From: Saccharomycopsis crataegensis
Lineage: Eukaryota; Ascomycota; Saccharomycetes; Ascoideales; Saccharomycopsidaceae
DNA: 64,000 nucleotides
Assembly: GCF_037102585.1 (NCBI RefSeq)
Contig: NW_027043829.1
Location: forward strand, 2,914,001-2,978,000
Reading direction: 5' to 3'
Position numbers and translations under genes: made by a program. Positions 41,760 through 52,518 of this stretch are shown here, piece by piece (position 1 is the first letter of the stretch; each line of letters begins with the position of its first letter). The notes under the pieces were generated by a model that did no database searches, had not been told where the DNA came from, and saw only the letters and a program-made list of their open reading frames with translations.

Positions 41760-44700
41760 ATGTCCTCAGATCGTGAATCTGAAGCTGGAACCGTCCAGTT
41801 TCAGTTCTCTGATTCCATTGTTCCTTCAGTTAAGGATCCAATCGCCACAAAAGTTCTCGTCAAACGGCTATCGAAACTTGCGAAACAACTTGCCGCCTTG
41901 GAAGAATCCTCGGTTGATTTGAGGTCTTTGACATCAATTACCAAAGATATCGTATCTCCGAAACTTTTACGTCACAATGATTACGGCGTGCAATCATATA
42001 CTGCCCTATGTGTTTTAGAAATCTTGTGGATCCATGCCCCAAATGCCCCATTCACCGCATCGCAACTTACAGAAATCTTCAAGTTATTCACCAAGATTGT
42101 CAAAACTTTGGCGTTACCCCCAGACTCTTCTGGTTATTTCCCTCAGAATCTTGCGGCAATGACTAAATTAGCAGAAACTAGTTCCATCATTTTGATGACC
42201 GATTTACCCAAAGCAGATCAATTAACAGAAACATTTTTCAAGGTATGTTACGAAGAGGTTGGTAAATCCAAGCACTGCTCGAACCGCCTTATCGCGGTGA
42301 TTTCTGATATTCTTAGTGGGATTGTATCAGAAACCGAAGTCCTCTCTCAAAACATTTTGAAAATGATCCTTAGTAAGTTTCTCAGCAACGCTCACAAGAC
42401 CACTAACGGCTCCAACAACATCGGTGCCATCATGATCAATAACCCGGGGTTTGAATTTACCCTTGCCATTTGCGAAAACAACATCGAACGGATGGGCCGT
42501 CAAGTAGCAAAATTTCTATCAGAAGAGCTTTATGAAAACTCCTCGTATGGCATAAATAACGATAACGACGATTCTGATGAAGAAAACCTCGATTTCAAAC
42601 GACGGTCCCAACATCTCGATGCCATATCCATGAAAAATCTCGTCAAGCTACATCGTCTAATTGAAGAGATTTGGAAATACGTTCCTCAGCTATTATCCTC
42701 AGTGATGGGGCTACTTGACGCCGAGCTTGTGGCGGATAATGATAAAATCCGTATTTTATCCACAGAAACCATAGGCAGGATTCTTGAGTATCAACCATCA
42801 AAACTCAACTTCCTCACAACGCATCATGAAACCTGGATCAACTGGTCAAAGAAGATATTGGATGCGTCACCTTTAGTGCGGTGTAAATGGGTACAAACCG
42901 CTACTAAGGTACTTAATTCCCGTTTTGATATGGTCACCGAAATCTCTAATGGTATTGTTAAAGCCTTGATCGATACCGATGAGAAAGTCCGACTAACTGC
43001 TGTTAAATCTGTAAAAGAAAACACTTCCCAAACTATTTTTTCCGGGAAGTTCAATCACAATCTCACAATAATGAACACTTTGGGGCAACTTGCAAGAGAG
43101 AGAAACTTAGAAATCCGCAATGATTCCATTTACTTGCTAGCAGAATTTTATGACCACAAGTTTTCAGATCTTATAGAAGAAGAGGCGGAAAAAGAAGATA
43201 TTGAAGAAGAAGTTACCCAAGAAGAGGGCAATAATAATACTTCGACAACAACAACAACCTCTAGCCTTTGTAAGCTCATTGGTTGGATCCCAGATCATCT
43301 CATCAATCTTGTTTATATCAACTCTAAAGAAATTAATGCTACTCTTGATACTATTCTTGTGGATAAAATCTTCACTTTAGAAAACTCGGCCACTCAACGT
43401 GTGAAAAGATTCCTCTATATTGTTTCTAAATTGGGGCAAAAGGCCAAAATTGCCCTTTGGGCAATCAATCAGCGACAGGTTCAACTTTCTGGAGGCATTT
43501 CCACATATCTTAAGTTGGTTGAACGGTATCATTCTCCAGAATATTCCGCTAGCCGTTCTAGTATTGAACTGAAACTTGAGACCGCCATTAATTGGATTAT
43601 CAGCGGTCTTCCAGATGCGTTTAATGCGTTTAATGTACTTGTACGATTTGCCCAACTTGATAACAAGCGCATGGTTAATTTGGTGAGGTTATGCGTGGCG
43701 CCCGAAAATGCCATTGAAACCATCAAAAACTCGTTCAAAGAGCTTTTTAATAAGCTTGGTGATAACAAAGTGATTGCGAGACTTGATCGTGATGGTGACG
43801 ACGAAATCGATCTTGATGAATCTGTCTGGGAAAATTCATTCCACGTCACCACCAGGGAAATGGTTGATACTTGGAAGCTTTTATTATATCGTTCAGCAGT
43901 GATTTATTACAATAAATCGAATATTGGGCCATTAATGTTACGTGCCAAAGAAGGGGATAAAACCGCAGTGGATGTGGCCCAACAAGTGGCTTCCACGGTT
44001 CCAAAAGTGTTTGAATCACATATCGATGAGCTTGTGAAGTTGGTTATCGAAGCTTCTCCCGTTGATGAATTCGGTGATAAGGAAAACACTAATGCTTTCG
44101 CCACCCCACTATCATCGCCAACTAAACCCCTAAGGAAGAAAAAAGCCACCGTCAAAGCCGATACGTTGGTTAACATTTTGAAAGCAATTTACTATTTTTT
44201 TGCAAGATACCCGAAATATTTCCCCAAAGAAAATTCTCAATTTGCTGAAGCGTTGGCGAATATTTGCTCCACGGGGACTCCTTTTGAAGCCAAGTACAGT
44301 ATTAAACTTCTTGCGCTTTTTGAAACGGAGGCGTATGCTAGTGGCAATTTATTATCGGCGAATTATTACACTGAGTCAATATTACAATCAATATTGCCGC
44401 TTGATTCTCATAATCCACAATTTGCATCACATTTATCGATTATATCGGAATTATTCCTTTTGAAGCCGAGTGTTATTGAAACTGATACTTCTGAAATCAC
44501 CAATTATCTTATCAAGGAAGTGCTTTTGAATAATGAATTAATTAGTGATGATGAGAAAAAGCGTGATAATAATGAGGAAAATAATGGTGATGAAAATAAT
44601 GATACAAAAAACAATGATACTAATAATAATAAAGACTTATGGATCACTGATGAAGATCTCGAAGCAGGGAAATTCAATGCTTGTTATGCAAAGATTCTCG

Positions 44701-45968
44701 CATTGAGAATTTTTGTGAACCGGCTCACCGCCCTCGATCGAGACAATAAAGATATTGATAATACCACATTGGCAAATATGGTGTTGAAGCTTCTTGTTTC
44801 TTGTATTGGTAATGGTGGGGAGCTTGTTGGGGAAAGCATTACCCCGACCCCAGCGCCAGTTCAATCGCGGCTTCGTCTTGCTGCGGGGTTGATGTTATTG
44901 AAACTTTCTAAAGTCCCAACTTATAACCGTATGCTCAAACCACAAACCATTTCTCACTTGGTGCTTCTTGTGCAAGACGAGAACCCGAAGGTTCGTGCTG
45001 AGTTTGCTGGGTCATTACAAAACTACTTGAACCACGAAACCATTTCCCAAAGGTATCTCCCATTAATATTCTTTATGGCGCATGAACCTGATTTGGCACT
45101 ACGCAAGACTGCTAAGACGTGGATTCGATCGTCTTTTGCAAGGGAATCCACTAAAGGTGGGGAGGAAATCTTGTTTGAAAAATCCCTTGTCCGATTACTC
45201 CACATGGTGGCGCATCACCAAGAGTTCATTGACGTGATCAATGAAGCGTATCAGAATAACACCAGTGGAGAAACCTCGACCGACTCCAATGAAGCTTTGT
45301 TTAAGGCTTTTGGGTTTGCGGTAAAATATGTGATTTTCTACCTTGATAGTGTCGCTACTAAAGATAATATACTGCTTCTTTATTACTTTTGCCAACGGAT
45401 AAAGCAATATCGTGATGCCCTTATATCTGATCTTCATTATGATTTGGTGCCTCGTCCGACTCATATTGATAACATGTACCGAGTGGCTGACGTTGCTAGT
45501 TTGGCGGTCAATTTGGTGGCAAGCAAGCGTAGTTGGGTAATTCAAACGTTTCCAGGAAAACTTCAGTTACCTAAGGATTTGTTTTCCCCAATGAAATCCC
45601 CTCAAGAGACCCATGACGTTGTGGGCCAAACGTATATTCCAACGACGATTTCCCGAAGCTTGGAAACGTTTATTAAGAGCGAACTTGGGTATACTCAAGT
45701 AGGTAACTCTAAGAAACGGTCTTTAGGAGCCGGAACAACCACAAAAACCACAGGAGCAGGAGCAGTAGCTGCTCCCCTTGCTAGAAAGAAATTCAAACCT
45801 ACGAAAACTTTATCAAAAAAGAAGAAAGTGAAACAAGAACAGCTTCGACCAACCAGACGAAGCTCCAGGGTAATACAAAAGATCAACTATGCTGATTCAT
45901 CTTCGGAGCTGGGCGAAGATGATAAGGAGGATGATATCCTAAGTTCGAGAAGTGAATCCGATGAATGA
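41760..45968 (+). CDS. PDS5: cohesin-associated protein Pds5
   Basis: A 1402-residue HEAT-repeat protein that binds cohesin on chromosomes and maintains sister cohesion while also allowing release. The N-terminal part (VQFQFSDSIVPSVKDPIATKVLVKRLSKLAKQL) and the block NDYGVQSYTALCVLEILWIHAPNAPFT carry the family signature; in Pds5 proteins this segment reads close to V(R/Q)xxxAxCLxxIxRIxAPxAPY. Helical repeats follow for about 1200 residues with acidic loops (about 265-285, 480-500, 925-965). The C-terminus is basic (KKFKPTKTLSKKKKVKQ), then acidic. The ATG at 41760 is preferred over the in-frame ATG at 41733 by fit to the family and context; the choice is not certain. It lies head to tail with MCM4, 500 bp apart. 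Length compares with 1277 aa in S. cerevisiae. Confidence 0.9.
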   Translation: MSSDRESEAGTVQFQFSDSIVPSVKDPIATKVLVKRLSKLAKQLAALEESSVDLRSLTSITKDIVSPKLLRHNDYGVQSYTALCVLEILWIHAPNAPFTASQLTEIFKLFTKIVKTLALPPDSSGYFPQNLAAMTKLAETSSIILMTDLPKADQLTETFFKVCYEEVGKSKHCSNRLIAVISDILSGIVSETEVLSQNILKMILSKFLSNAHKTTNGSNNIGAIMINNPGFEFTLAICENNIERMGRQVAKFLSEELYENSSYGINNDNDDSDEENLDFKRRSQHLDAISMKNLVKLHRLIEEIWKYVPQLLSSVMGLLDAELVADNDKIRILSTETIGRILEYQPSKLNFLTTHHETWINWSKKILDASPLVRCKWVQTATKVLNSRFDMVTEISNGIVKALIDTDEKVRLTAVKSVKENTSQTIFSGKFNHNLTIMNTLGQLARERNLEIRNDSIYLLAEFYDHKFSDLIEEEAEKEDIEEEVTQEEGNNNTSTTTTTSSLCKLIGWIPDHLINLVYINSKEINATLDTILVDKIFTLENSATQRVKRFLYIVSKLGQKAKIALWAINQRQVQLSGGISTYLKLVERYHSPEYSASRSSIELKLETAINWIISGLPDAFNAFNVLVRFAQLDNKRMVNLVRLCVAPENAIETIKNSFKELFNKLGDNKVIARLDRDGDDEIDLDESVWENSFHVTTREMVDTWKLLLYRSAVIYYNKSNIGPLMLRAKEGDKTAVDVAQQVASTVPKVFESHIDELVKLVIEASPVDEFGDKENTNAFATPLSSPTKPLRKKKATVKADTLVNILKAIYYFFARYPKYFPKENSQFAEALANICSTGTPFEAKYSIKLLALFETEAYASGNLLSANYYTESILQSILPLDSHNPQFASHLSIISELFLLKPSVIETDTSEITNYLIKEVLLNNELISDDEKKRDNNEENNGDENNDTKNNDTNNNKDLWITDEDLEAGKFNACYAKILALRIFVNRLTALDRDNKDIDNTTLANMVLKLLVSCIGNGGELVGESITPTPAPVQSRLRLAAGLMLLKLSKVPTYNRMLKPQTISHLVLLVQDENPKVRAEFAGSLQNYLNHETISQRYLPLIFFMAHEPDLALRKTAKTWIRSSFARESTKGGEEILFEKSLVRLLHMVAHHQEFIDVINEAYQNNTSGETSTDSNEALFKAFGFAVKYVIFYLDSVATKDNILLLYYFCQRIKQYRDALISDLHYDLVPRPTHIDNMYRVADVASLAVNLVASKRSWVIQTFPGKLQLPKDLFSPMKSPQETHDVVGQTYIPTTISRSLETFIKSELGYTQVGNSKKRSLGAGTTTKTTGAGAVAAPLARKKFKPTKTLSKKKKVKQEQLRPTRRSSRVIQKINYADSSSELGEDDKEDDILSSRSESDE

Positions 45969-46468
45969 TTACTCTTTTTTCTTTTTTGATTCCAATTCTT
46001 TCATTTCTTTATGCATGATTACAGCTATATTCTATTCTTATATTTATTTATTTTGCTTAATTTCCTAAGCTTTCAATTATAATGACCCTGCTAATTACAG
46101 AGAAGTATCCTTCCCCAATAAATAATAGTCTAACATTCAACACCCGTGCATCAGGAAGCACGACGCGACGCGAATTTTTTTTTTTTTTTAAATGAAATTT
46201 TTTTTATTTTATTTTTTTTCTCCTTTGGAGGATTTCCAAATTAGGTGAATGAACGACTCTGGCAGAAAATCGTCCTGAATTTTTTCTGTTGTTTTTATTT
46301 CTTCATCCTTGGATATCTTGACACACACCGATATAGATATCCCCATCAACAAAGATTATATCCTCTTCTTTATTATCCCATTGAAAATACTGCGACTTCT
46401 CGATTCAATTGTTGGTGTGAGATCTATAATATATATCAGCGATTCCCAAATATAATAAAAAAAAAAAC
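45969..46468. other. PDS5-MCM4 spacer (terminator and promoter)
   Basis: 500 bases with the PDS5 3' end and the MCM4 promoter. It contains the ACGCGACGCGA element at 46163 and poly-T tracts (46175-46220) next to it, typical of nucleosome-depleted yeast promoters. Confidence 0.5.
46163..46174 (+). promoter_or_regulatory. double ACGCGA (MCB-like) site before MCM4
   Basis: Two overlapping ACGCGA words 295 bp upstream of the MCM4 start and beside a poly-T tract. This fits MBF-type G1-S control of a replication gene. Confidence 0.5.
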
Positions 46469-49246
46469 ATGTCCAGCAATAACAATAACAACCGGAGCAG
46501 TCAATCCCAATCCCAATCGATAAATAACGGTGGATCGTCACCTTTATTTTTCCCATCCTCTTCCAATCCTCCATCAGATATTGGCACCCCTGCTGCTGCT
46601 CCTCCTGCTCCAAGGAGTCATGTTTCCAGCAGTCATGGGGGATCTTCTCCATTACATTATTCGTCATCGCTTTATAATTCCGACACCAGAGGAGGGAATG
46701 GTGGAGGAATTACCTCTGATGTGAGATCTGATTTGACTTCGGATGCCGCGAGAGAAAGATTCCGTCGTAACAATTATCAACGTGGTGATTTGAATTCTCC
46801 AGATTCCAGTTTACCAAGAAGAAGATACTTTGCCGATAGTCCATTGAATTCCCGAAACACGATTTCTTCCAATGGGTTGAACTCTGATATGACGGAAACC
46901 GGGAACGATGAGCCAGTGAGAGTGATTTGGGGAACTAATGTCAGCATCCAAGAATGTTCGAACAATTTTAGAAATTTCATCATGTTGTTCAAGTATAAAT
47001 ATAGAAAGACTTTCGATGAAGATGAAGAGAGCACTGCCGAGGAAGATAATGAATTATATTACATCAACATGCTTAACGAGATGAGAAATGTCGGGACGAC
47101 TAATTTGAACTTGGACGCTAGGAATTTGCTCAGTTATAATCCTACGAAAAAATTGTATTATCAATTACAAAACTACCCACAAGAAGTCATTCCAATCATG
47201 GATCAAACCATTAAGGACTGTATGATTGCCTTGGCGACGGAAAATAACCAAAATTTTAACGTGGAAGACATTGAAACCAATATTTACAAAATTAGACCGT
47301 TCAACATCCAAACCCAAAGAGGGATGAGAGAATTGAATCCAAATGATATTGATAAATTGATCAGTGTCAAAGGATTGGTATTAAGATCTACTTCGATCAT
47401 CCCTGATATGAAGGTTTCCTTTTTCAAGTGTAATATTTGTGATCACACTACTTCGGTGGAAATCGATAGAGGGGTGATTCAAGAACCATCGAAATGTCCA
47501 AGATGTAACACCAGAAACTCGATGACAATCGTTCATAACAGATCGTCGTTTTCTGATAAACAAGTGATCAAACTTCAAGAAACCCCTGATTTGGTGCCGG
47601 ATGGGCAAACTCCCCATTCGGTGTCGTTATGTGTTTACGATGAATTGGTGGATTCGTGCCGGGCTGGTGATCGGGTAGAAGTATGTGGGATCTTTAGATC
47701 GATCCCGGTGAGGATGAATGCCCGACAACGCGCCATGAAGAGTCTATTCAAGACGTATGTTGATGTAGTGCATGTGAGGAAGATCGATAAGCGAAGATTA
47801 GGGGTCGATGTTTCTACTTTGGATCATGATGCGCAAGACGCGATCATTGGGGATGCTGCAGAAAGCGGGGGCGCTGCCACCACCACCACTGCCGAACAGG
47901 CAGTGAATGAACACCTCCAGAATAACGTTGAAGAAGTGCGGAAAATCACTGAACAAGAAATTGAGCAAATTAGAACCACTGCTGCTAGATTCGACGTCTA
48001 TGAATTGCTTGCCAGGTCCATTGCTCCAAGTGTGTACGAATTAGACGATATTAAAAAAGGGATTTTACTACAGTTGTTTGGTGGAACCAACAAATCGTTC
48101 AATAAAGGTGGAAGATATAGAGGAGATATCAATATTTTGCTTTGTGGGGATCCTTCGACTTCGAAATCGCAAATCTTGAAATACGTCCACAAGATTGCCC
48201 CTCGAGGGATTTATACGTCTGGTAAAGGGTCGTCTGCTGTGGGTTTAACCGCGTACGTCACCAGAGACGTCGATACAAAACAATTAGTGTTGGAATCCGG
48301 GGCATTGGTGTTATCCGATGGCGGGGTCTGTTGTATTGATGAATTCGATAAGATGAGTGAATCCACCAGATCGGTGTTGCACGAAGTTATGGAACAACAA
48401 ACGATTTCCATTGCTAAAGCCGGGATCATCACCACTTTGAATGCCAGAACCTCGATCTTGGCATCGGCTAACCCTATTGGATCACGGTATAATCCTGATT
48501 TACCAGTGACTTCGAACATTGATTTACCACCACCGTTGCTTTCAAGATTCGATTTGGTGTATTTGGTATTGGATAAAGTAGATGCGGTTACCGATAGACT
48601 GTTGGCGTCGCATATCGCCAACATGTATTTGGAAGATGAAGTGAGCCATGTTTCTAGTAGTGAGATTCTCCCAGTGGAATTCTTGACATTATATATCCAA
48701 TACGCCAAGGAACATATCAAACCGCAAATCACCGAGGACGCTAAGAATGAATTGGTCAAAGCGTACGTGGGGATGAGAAAGTTGGGTGAGGATGTTCGCA
48801 GCTCTGAACGTCGGATTACCGCGACCACCAGACAATTGGAATCGATGATCCGTCTTTCGGAAGGTCATGCCAAGATGAGATTGAGTAGACAAGTCGAATT
48901 ACAAGATGTTCAAGAAGCGGTCAGATTGATCAAATCAGCGATTAAAGATTATGCCACCGATCCAGTGACGGGGAAAATCGATATGGATTTGGTGCAAACT
49001 GGACAATCAGCAGCTCAAAGAATAATGAAGGATGATTTGATGAACGAAGTGGTTTCCATAGTTCAATCACATAATAATATCATGAGTTATAACGATTTGA
49101 TCAGAAGAATTAATGACCAGTCGCAAATCAGGGTGGAAAATATCGAATTAAGTGATGTGTTGAATCTTTTGCAACAAGAAAATCGGGTGGTGATCACTGG
49201 TGAAGGGTCGAGAAGAAGTATTAGATATATTGGATCGTCTATTTGA
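46469..49246 (+). CDS. MCM4: replicative helicase subunit Mcm4 (Cdc54)
   Basis: A 925-residue AAA+ ATPase, subunit 4 of the Mcm2-7 replicative helicase. The first 140 residues are Ser/Asn/Pro-rich and disordered with several S/T-P sites, the usual DDK and CDK target tail. The N-terminal domain has the zinc finger C-x2-C ... C-x2-C (FKCNICDH, KCPRCN; about residues 317-348). The AAA+ core shows Walker A GDPSTSKSQ (about 569-577), Walker B CCIDEFDKMS (about 629), sensor 1 ASANP and arginine finger LSRFDLVY. A winged-helix domain closes the protein. The length is close to S. cerevisiae Mcm4 (933). CTG at 48599 (residue 711, DR-x-LA) stands where homologues have a polar residue. Confidence 0.97.
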   Translation: MSSNNNNNRSSQSQSQSINNGGSSPLFFPSSSNPPSDIGTPAAAPPAPRSHVSSSHGGSSPLHYSSSLYNSDTRGGNGGGITSDVRSDLTSDAARERFRRNNYQRGDLNSPDSSLPRRRYFADSPLNSRNTISSNGLNSDMTETGNDEPVRVIWGTNVSIQECSNNFRNFIMLFKYKYRKTFDEDEESTAEEDNELYYINMLNEMRNVGTTNLNLDARNLLSYNPTKKLYYQLQNYPQEVIPIMDQTIKDCMIALATENNQNFNVEDIETNIYKIRPFNIQTQRGMRELNPNDIDKLISVKGLVLRSTSIIPDMKVSFFKCNICDHTTSVEIDRGVIQEPSKCPRCNTRNSMTIVHNRSSFSDKQVIKLQETPDLVPDGQTPHSVSLCVYDELVDSCRAGDRVEVCGIFRSIPVRMNARQRAMKSLFKTYVDVVHVRKIDKRRLGVDVSTLDHDAQDAIIGDAAESGGAATTTTAEQAVNEHLQNNVEEVRKITEQEIEQIRTTAARFDVYELLARSIAPSVYELDDIKKGILLQLFGGTNKSFNKGGRYRGDINILLCGDPSTSKSQILKYVHKIAPRGIYTSGKGSSAVGLTAYVTRDVDTKQLVLESGALVLSDGGVCCIDEFDKMSESTRSVLHEVMEQQTISIAKAGIITTLNARTSILASANPIGSRYNPDLPVTSNIDLPPPLLSRFDLVYLVLDKVDAVTDRLLASHIANMYLEDEVSHVSSSEILPVEFLTLYIQYAKEHIKPQITEDAKNELVKAYVGMRKLGEDVRSSERRITATTRQLESMIRLSEGHAKMRLSRQVELQDVQEAVRLIKSAIKDYATDPVTGKIDMDLVQTGQSAAQRIMKDDLMNEVVSIVQSHNNIMSYNDLIRRINDQSQIRVENIELSDVLNLLQQENRVVITGEGSRRSIRYIGSSI

Positions 49247-49499
49247 TTGTTTTTTTAATTGGTTTTTTGTTATTTCTTTGTATGAATGTAGTTCGGGTTT
49301 AATTAATATACAAATTGAATAAGAATAAGAATAAGAATGAAACTTATTGAGAATGAAGAGTGAAGTTTAATATTTTACTAAACGCACCACGCAGAATATG
49401 AGATGAAGAAAAAAAAATTCTGAGGCCAAAAAAAATAAATCACCGGCAGATTATTACTTGTTGTTTAAGTTCCATTATTTATAGATAACTACCTCCATA

Positions 49500-50123
49500 A
49501 TGTCTGCTGCTGCTTCGGCTAGTAAAAGAGTCTTGTCCTCATATTTGCGTGCTTTCCGTGCCACCAGAGTGGCTTTTCAAGGTAAGTTGTGATGGAAGAA
49601 TCATTGACTGATTTGTCATAAAGTACAAATTGCTAAAAACGTATCTATTGTTTTTGGTATTTCTTTTTTAGACGTCACTTTCCCTTTTAATATATTTAAT
49701 GCCTCTCATTATTTTTTGTCGTCTCTTTCTCTCTCGATGATATCTGTCTTTTTGGTGCTTCTTCCTTTTTTTTTTTTGGTCTATAGTATAATCTAAAACC
49801 TTAATGATGTCTTCCTTACTAACTGTCTCCCAATAGGTGATCTCCCGGTGCTTACTGCCTCAAGGGGTGAAATTAGAGAAAATTTCAGAAACCCAGACAC
49901 TTCGAAACCTCTTGAGGCGAGGTTGAAAGAAATGGACGATATTTCGACTTTCTTATTGAGAAACATCGTGCAAGGTAAAAAAATGGAGAATGCCGATGGT
50001 AAATACGCCCTTAATATTCACAGTAAGACTGAGTTGGGGGACAATGATAGCGTAAAGAAGGCCAAGAAGGTGCTCATGGACAATAATGGCGGGTGTTGTG
50101 GGGGAGCCAACGCAAAGATATAA
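49500..50123 (+). CDS. MZM1: complex III assembly factor Mzm1, LYR protein (spliced)
   Basis: Two exons, 49500-49581 and 49837-50123, joined across a 255-nt intron (donor GTAAGT, branch point TACTAAC at 49817-49823, acceptor AATAG). The product has 122 residues. Mzm1 is a mitochondrial matrix LYR-family chaperone that stabilises the Rieske protein Rip1 during late cytochrome bc1 assembly. Seen: an N-terminal LYR-like helix (SYLRAFRATRVAF), then FLLRNIVQGKKMENADGKY and LNIHSKTELGDND, which match S. cerevisiae Mzm1 (FLRRNLVQGKK, LNIHKDTELGDNE). The C-terminus has a Cys-Cys pair (GGCCGGA). The junction codon GGT fits: exon 1 ends in the first base of a Gly codon. Confidence 0.93.
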
Positions 50124-50666
50124 AACGGGGTTCCTAAAGCATATTAAACACGAGAAGGTTGTGTTCTAAAATGTAATGGAGGTGGTTGTATTTTAAGATA
50201 GGTAGGGAAGAATGGGTGGAGGCCTCAGATATGATTATGGTACTCGAAAGAGATAGCTTATAAAGTCTGTCTAATAATATGTTCCTTTGCAATATTCAAT
50301 TATAATGGTGGATGGTTTATTTATTATATATTAGGGTTGAATGATTTTTATGTTCTAGTGATATATTCAAGACACCCGAAATTTCTACATCATGGTTGGT
50401 TTTTTAATAAAGAAAAACAAGATTAGTTCTTTTATTATTATTATTATTATTATTATTGGTTTGTCTCTTTCTGTGTGTCTATTTAATCCCCATTTTCAAA
50501 AGATAGAGAGTTTTGTGAAGGAAGGGGGTTTGTCTGTATATAGGTGTATCAACGAGATTATAAGTTCGTGTGGTTTTTTGGGATATTTCGTGGGTTTTAC
50601 CACAAACTGCAAGCTATGCCAAACGTAGACACCCGTCGTAAACATCCGCCAGTAACAGCTGATAAT
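50124..50666. other. intergenic region with a TTA microsatellite
   Basis: About 540 bases behind MZM1. A TTA trinucleotide run occupies about 50431-50457. Short frames across it are low-complexity and are not genes. Confidence 0.5.
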
Positions 50667-51590
50667 CTATCTATTTTTGGCATTCAAGAAACTTACATCA
50701 ACTTCGTTTGCAATACTTTCATTGGCAATTTTTGAAGTATAAGTTTGTCTGTATAATCTAGCAAATAAGTTAATTTTGAGAATGGTTGATGTTTTTTCTT
50801 CTTCTTCTTCTTCTTCTTCTTCTTCTTCTTCTTCCTTCTCCACCATTAGAATCTTGTAATCTTCAGTATTTTCTCCAGCTATGTCTAAATCCCAAAAATA
50901 GTCTTCTTTCACCTAGTTATGACAATTAATTCTTTCGATGAATAGGTACTCCTCTAAGGAATAGTTGTGGCTTTCCATCGCTTTCTTGAAATTGATCAAC
51001 AACATACAGACACCATAGAAAATTGCTATAGAGGATAAGTCGATTCCATCTTGTGTATTCAATGCCATGATTGGAAAACGGTTGTGGGCATGGGCAGTTT
51101 GGGATTCGCTTCTAGTTCGCAACTCCTGTGAATCAGCATTTACTCTCTTCATTTTTGCTACCAAAAGTTCTACTTCTTCTCAGTTTAAACCAGGGAAAAC
51201 ATCTGTAGTAGCGTAGAGCTCGAATGGTGGTGTAGGAAGTTTCTTTAGTATAGATAGGACTTTCAGGATACACTATGTAAGCATGTAGGCAGCACAAGCG
51301 CCCCAGGAAGGAATCTTCAAATCTCTTGCTCAACTTGGCCTGTCGGAGATGGGAAGAATTATTATAGACAACACCATCTGACAGATTGGTAAAGCCTAGC
51401 AACATTTCATACATTCCAACAATATATTGGAACTTCACAGAGTACAATTGCTTGCAATTGTGCAGCTGATAGTTTTTTCTTTGGAATCACAAATATGCAA
51501 AATTGAACTACCAATAAAGCTCACCACTTTTGAACAGTATTTTTGGCCCGATATATTCCGTAAATGATCAATTGTCTGTTTCGGCATTTT
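50667..51590 (-). pseudogene. possible decayed gene of unknown family
   Basis: On the minus strand, successive open stretches in different frames follow each other almost without gap: a 49-codon frame from the ATG near 51587, then 51447-51133, 51164-50913 and 50912-50667. Their composition is more protein-like than chance (FLGRLCCLHAYIVYPESP; NRFPIMALNTQDGIDLSSIA). A TTC microsatellite interrupts the last one. This may be a gene broken by several frame changes, or a chance run. I do not recognise the family. Confidence 0.25.
50796..50835. repeat. TTC trinucleotide microsatellite
   Basis: About 13 TTC units in a row. On the minus strand it reads as a glutamate run inside an otherwise unconvincing frame. 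Confidence 0.8.
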
Positions 51591-52518
51591 GTAACACCCA
51601 CCTTTCAATAAGTACTAATATTTGTGATAAATGTAATGGAATAGTTTGACAATTAACGAGCAGATGACTTTAGGAGAAAGCCCAAGTGACATTGAAATAT
51701 CAATAAGTCGATAAGGTTCAGAAAACCATCGTGCAAGAAGGCATAGCAAGGCATTCGGTGGCCGAGATCCTAGCATTATACTGTTTCACAAACTCTACGT
51801 CAACTTTTAATAAAGCCAACAAGTAATTAATTTGCGCCCTTGTGAACCCGAAACCTGAAAACGCAAAACGGCTATTGTAATGATTCAAGTTTAACTTGAA
51901 CTTTGGCCACCCCTTATTTTACTCCAACACACACTCTCCCCCATTTGACAAAAGATTATTACTCACGCTGTATACTGAACACTGTATAAAATATATTAAT
52001 ATAAAAGGGAACCATCGATGTTGAAAAGAAGTCATTTTCACAACTTAACAAAAACAAAAAAAAAAAAAAAAGAGCAAAGGTAAAAGAAAATCGATAAATG
52101 AGAAAATGTAATGTGTTAAAAGAACAAGAAAAAGCTAGAAGTCACCCACCCAAAAAACCAAAATAAAATCAATAGATGATCCAATATAAGAAAAAACGAA
52201 AACTAAAAATGAAAACTATTAGAAGATCACGATATCCGATAAGTTTGAAACCATAAAAAAAAAAAAAGGATAGAAATGATGAAGATATCTGAAGATATCT
52301 GAAGAGTTTAACCCACAAAAAAAAAGGATAGATAATAGCAGAGCAAGATGGAAGTTGTAGAAGAAAAAAAGATAGAAATGGAATAAAAGAGTAGAAATAA
52401 TTTAAAAAAATAAAAATAACTTAAAAGAATACAAAATCATAGAAATCAAATGAAAAGATTGAAGGAGTTTGCAGTGATGTGTCAGCCAAAAATTAATTTT
52501 CCAATCATACCAACCACT
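51591..52518. other. A-rich intergenic region
   Basis: About 930 bases, very A-rich from 52050 to 52450 with poly-A tracts and repeated GATATC/GAAGATATCT words near 52287-52305. It is the 3' flank of the Yippee-domain gene. No gene is seen. Confidence 0.45.

Noticed and set aside
50667-50912. Glutamate-run protein
   Set aside because: The run is a TTC microsatellite read on the other strand. I keep the stretch only as part of a possible relic.
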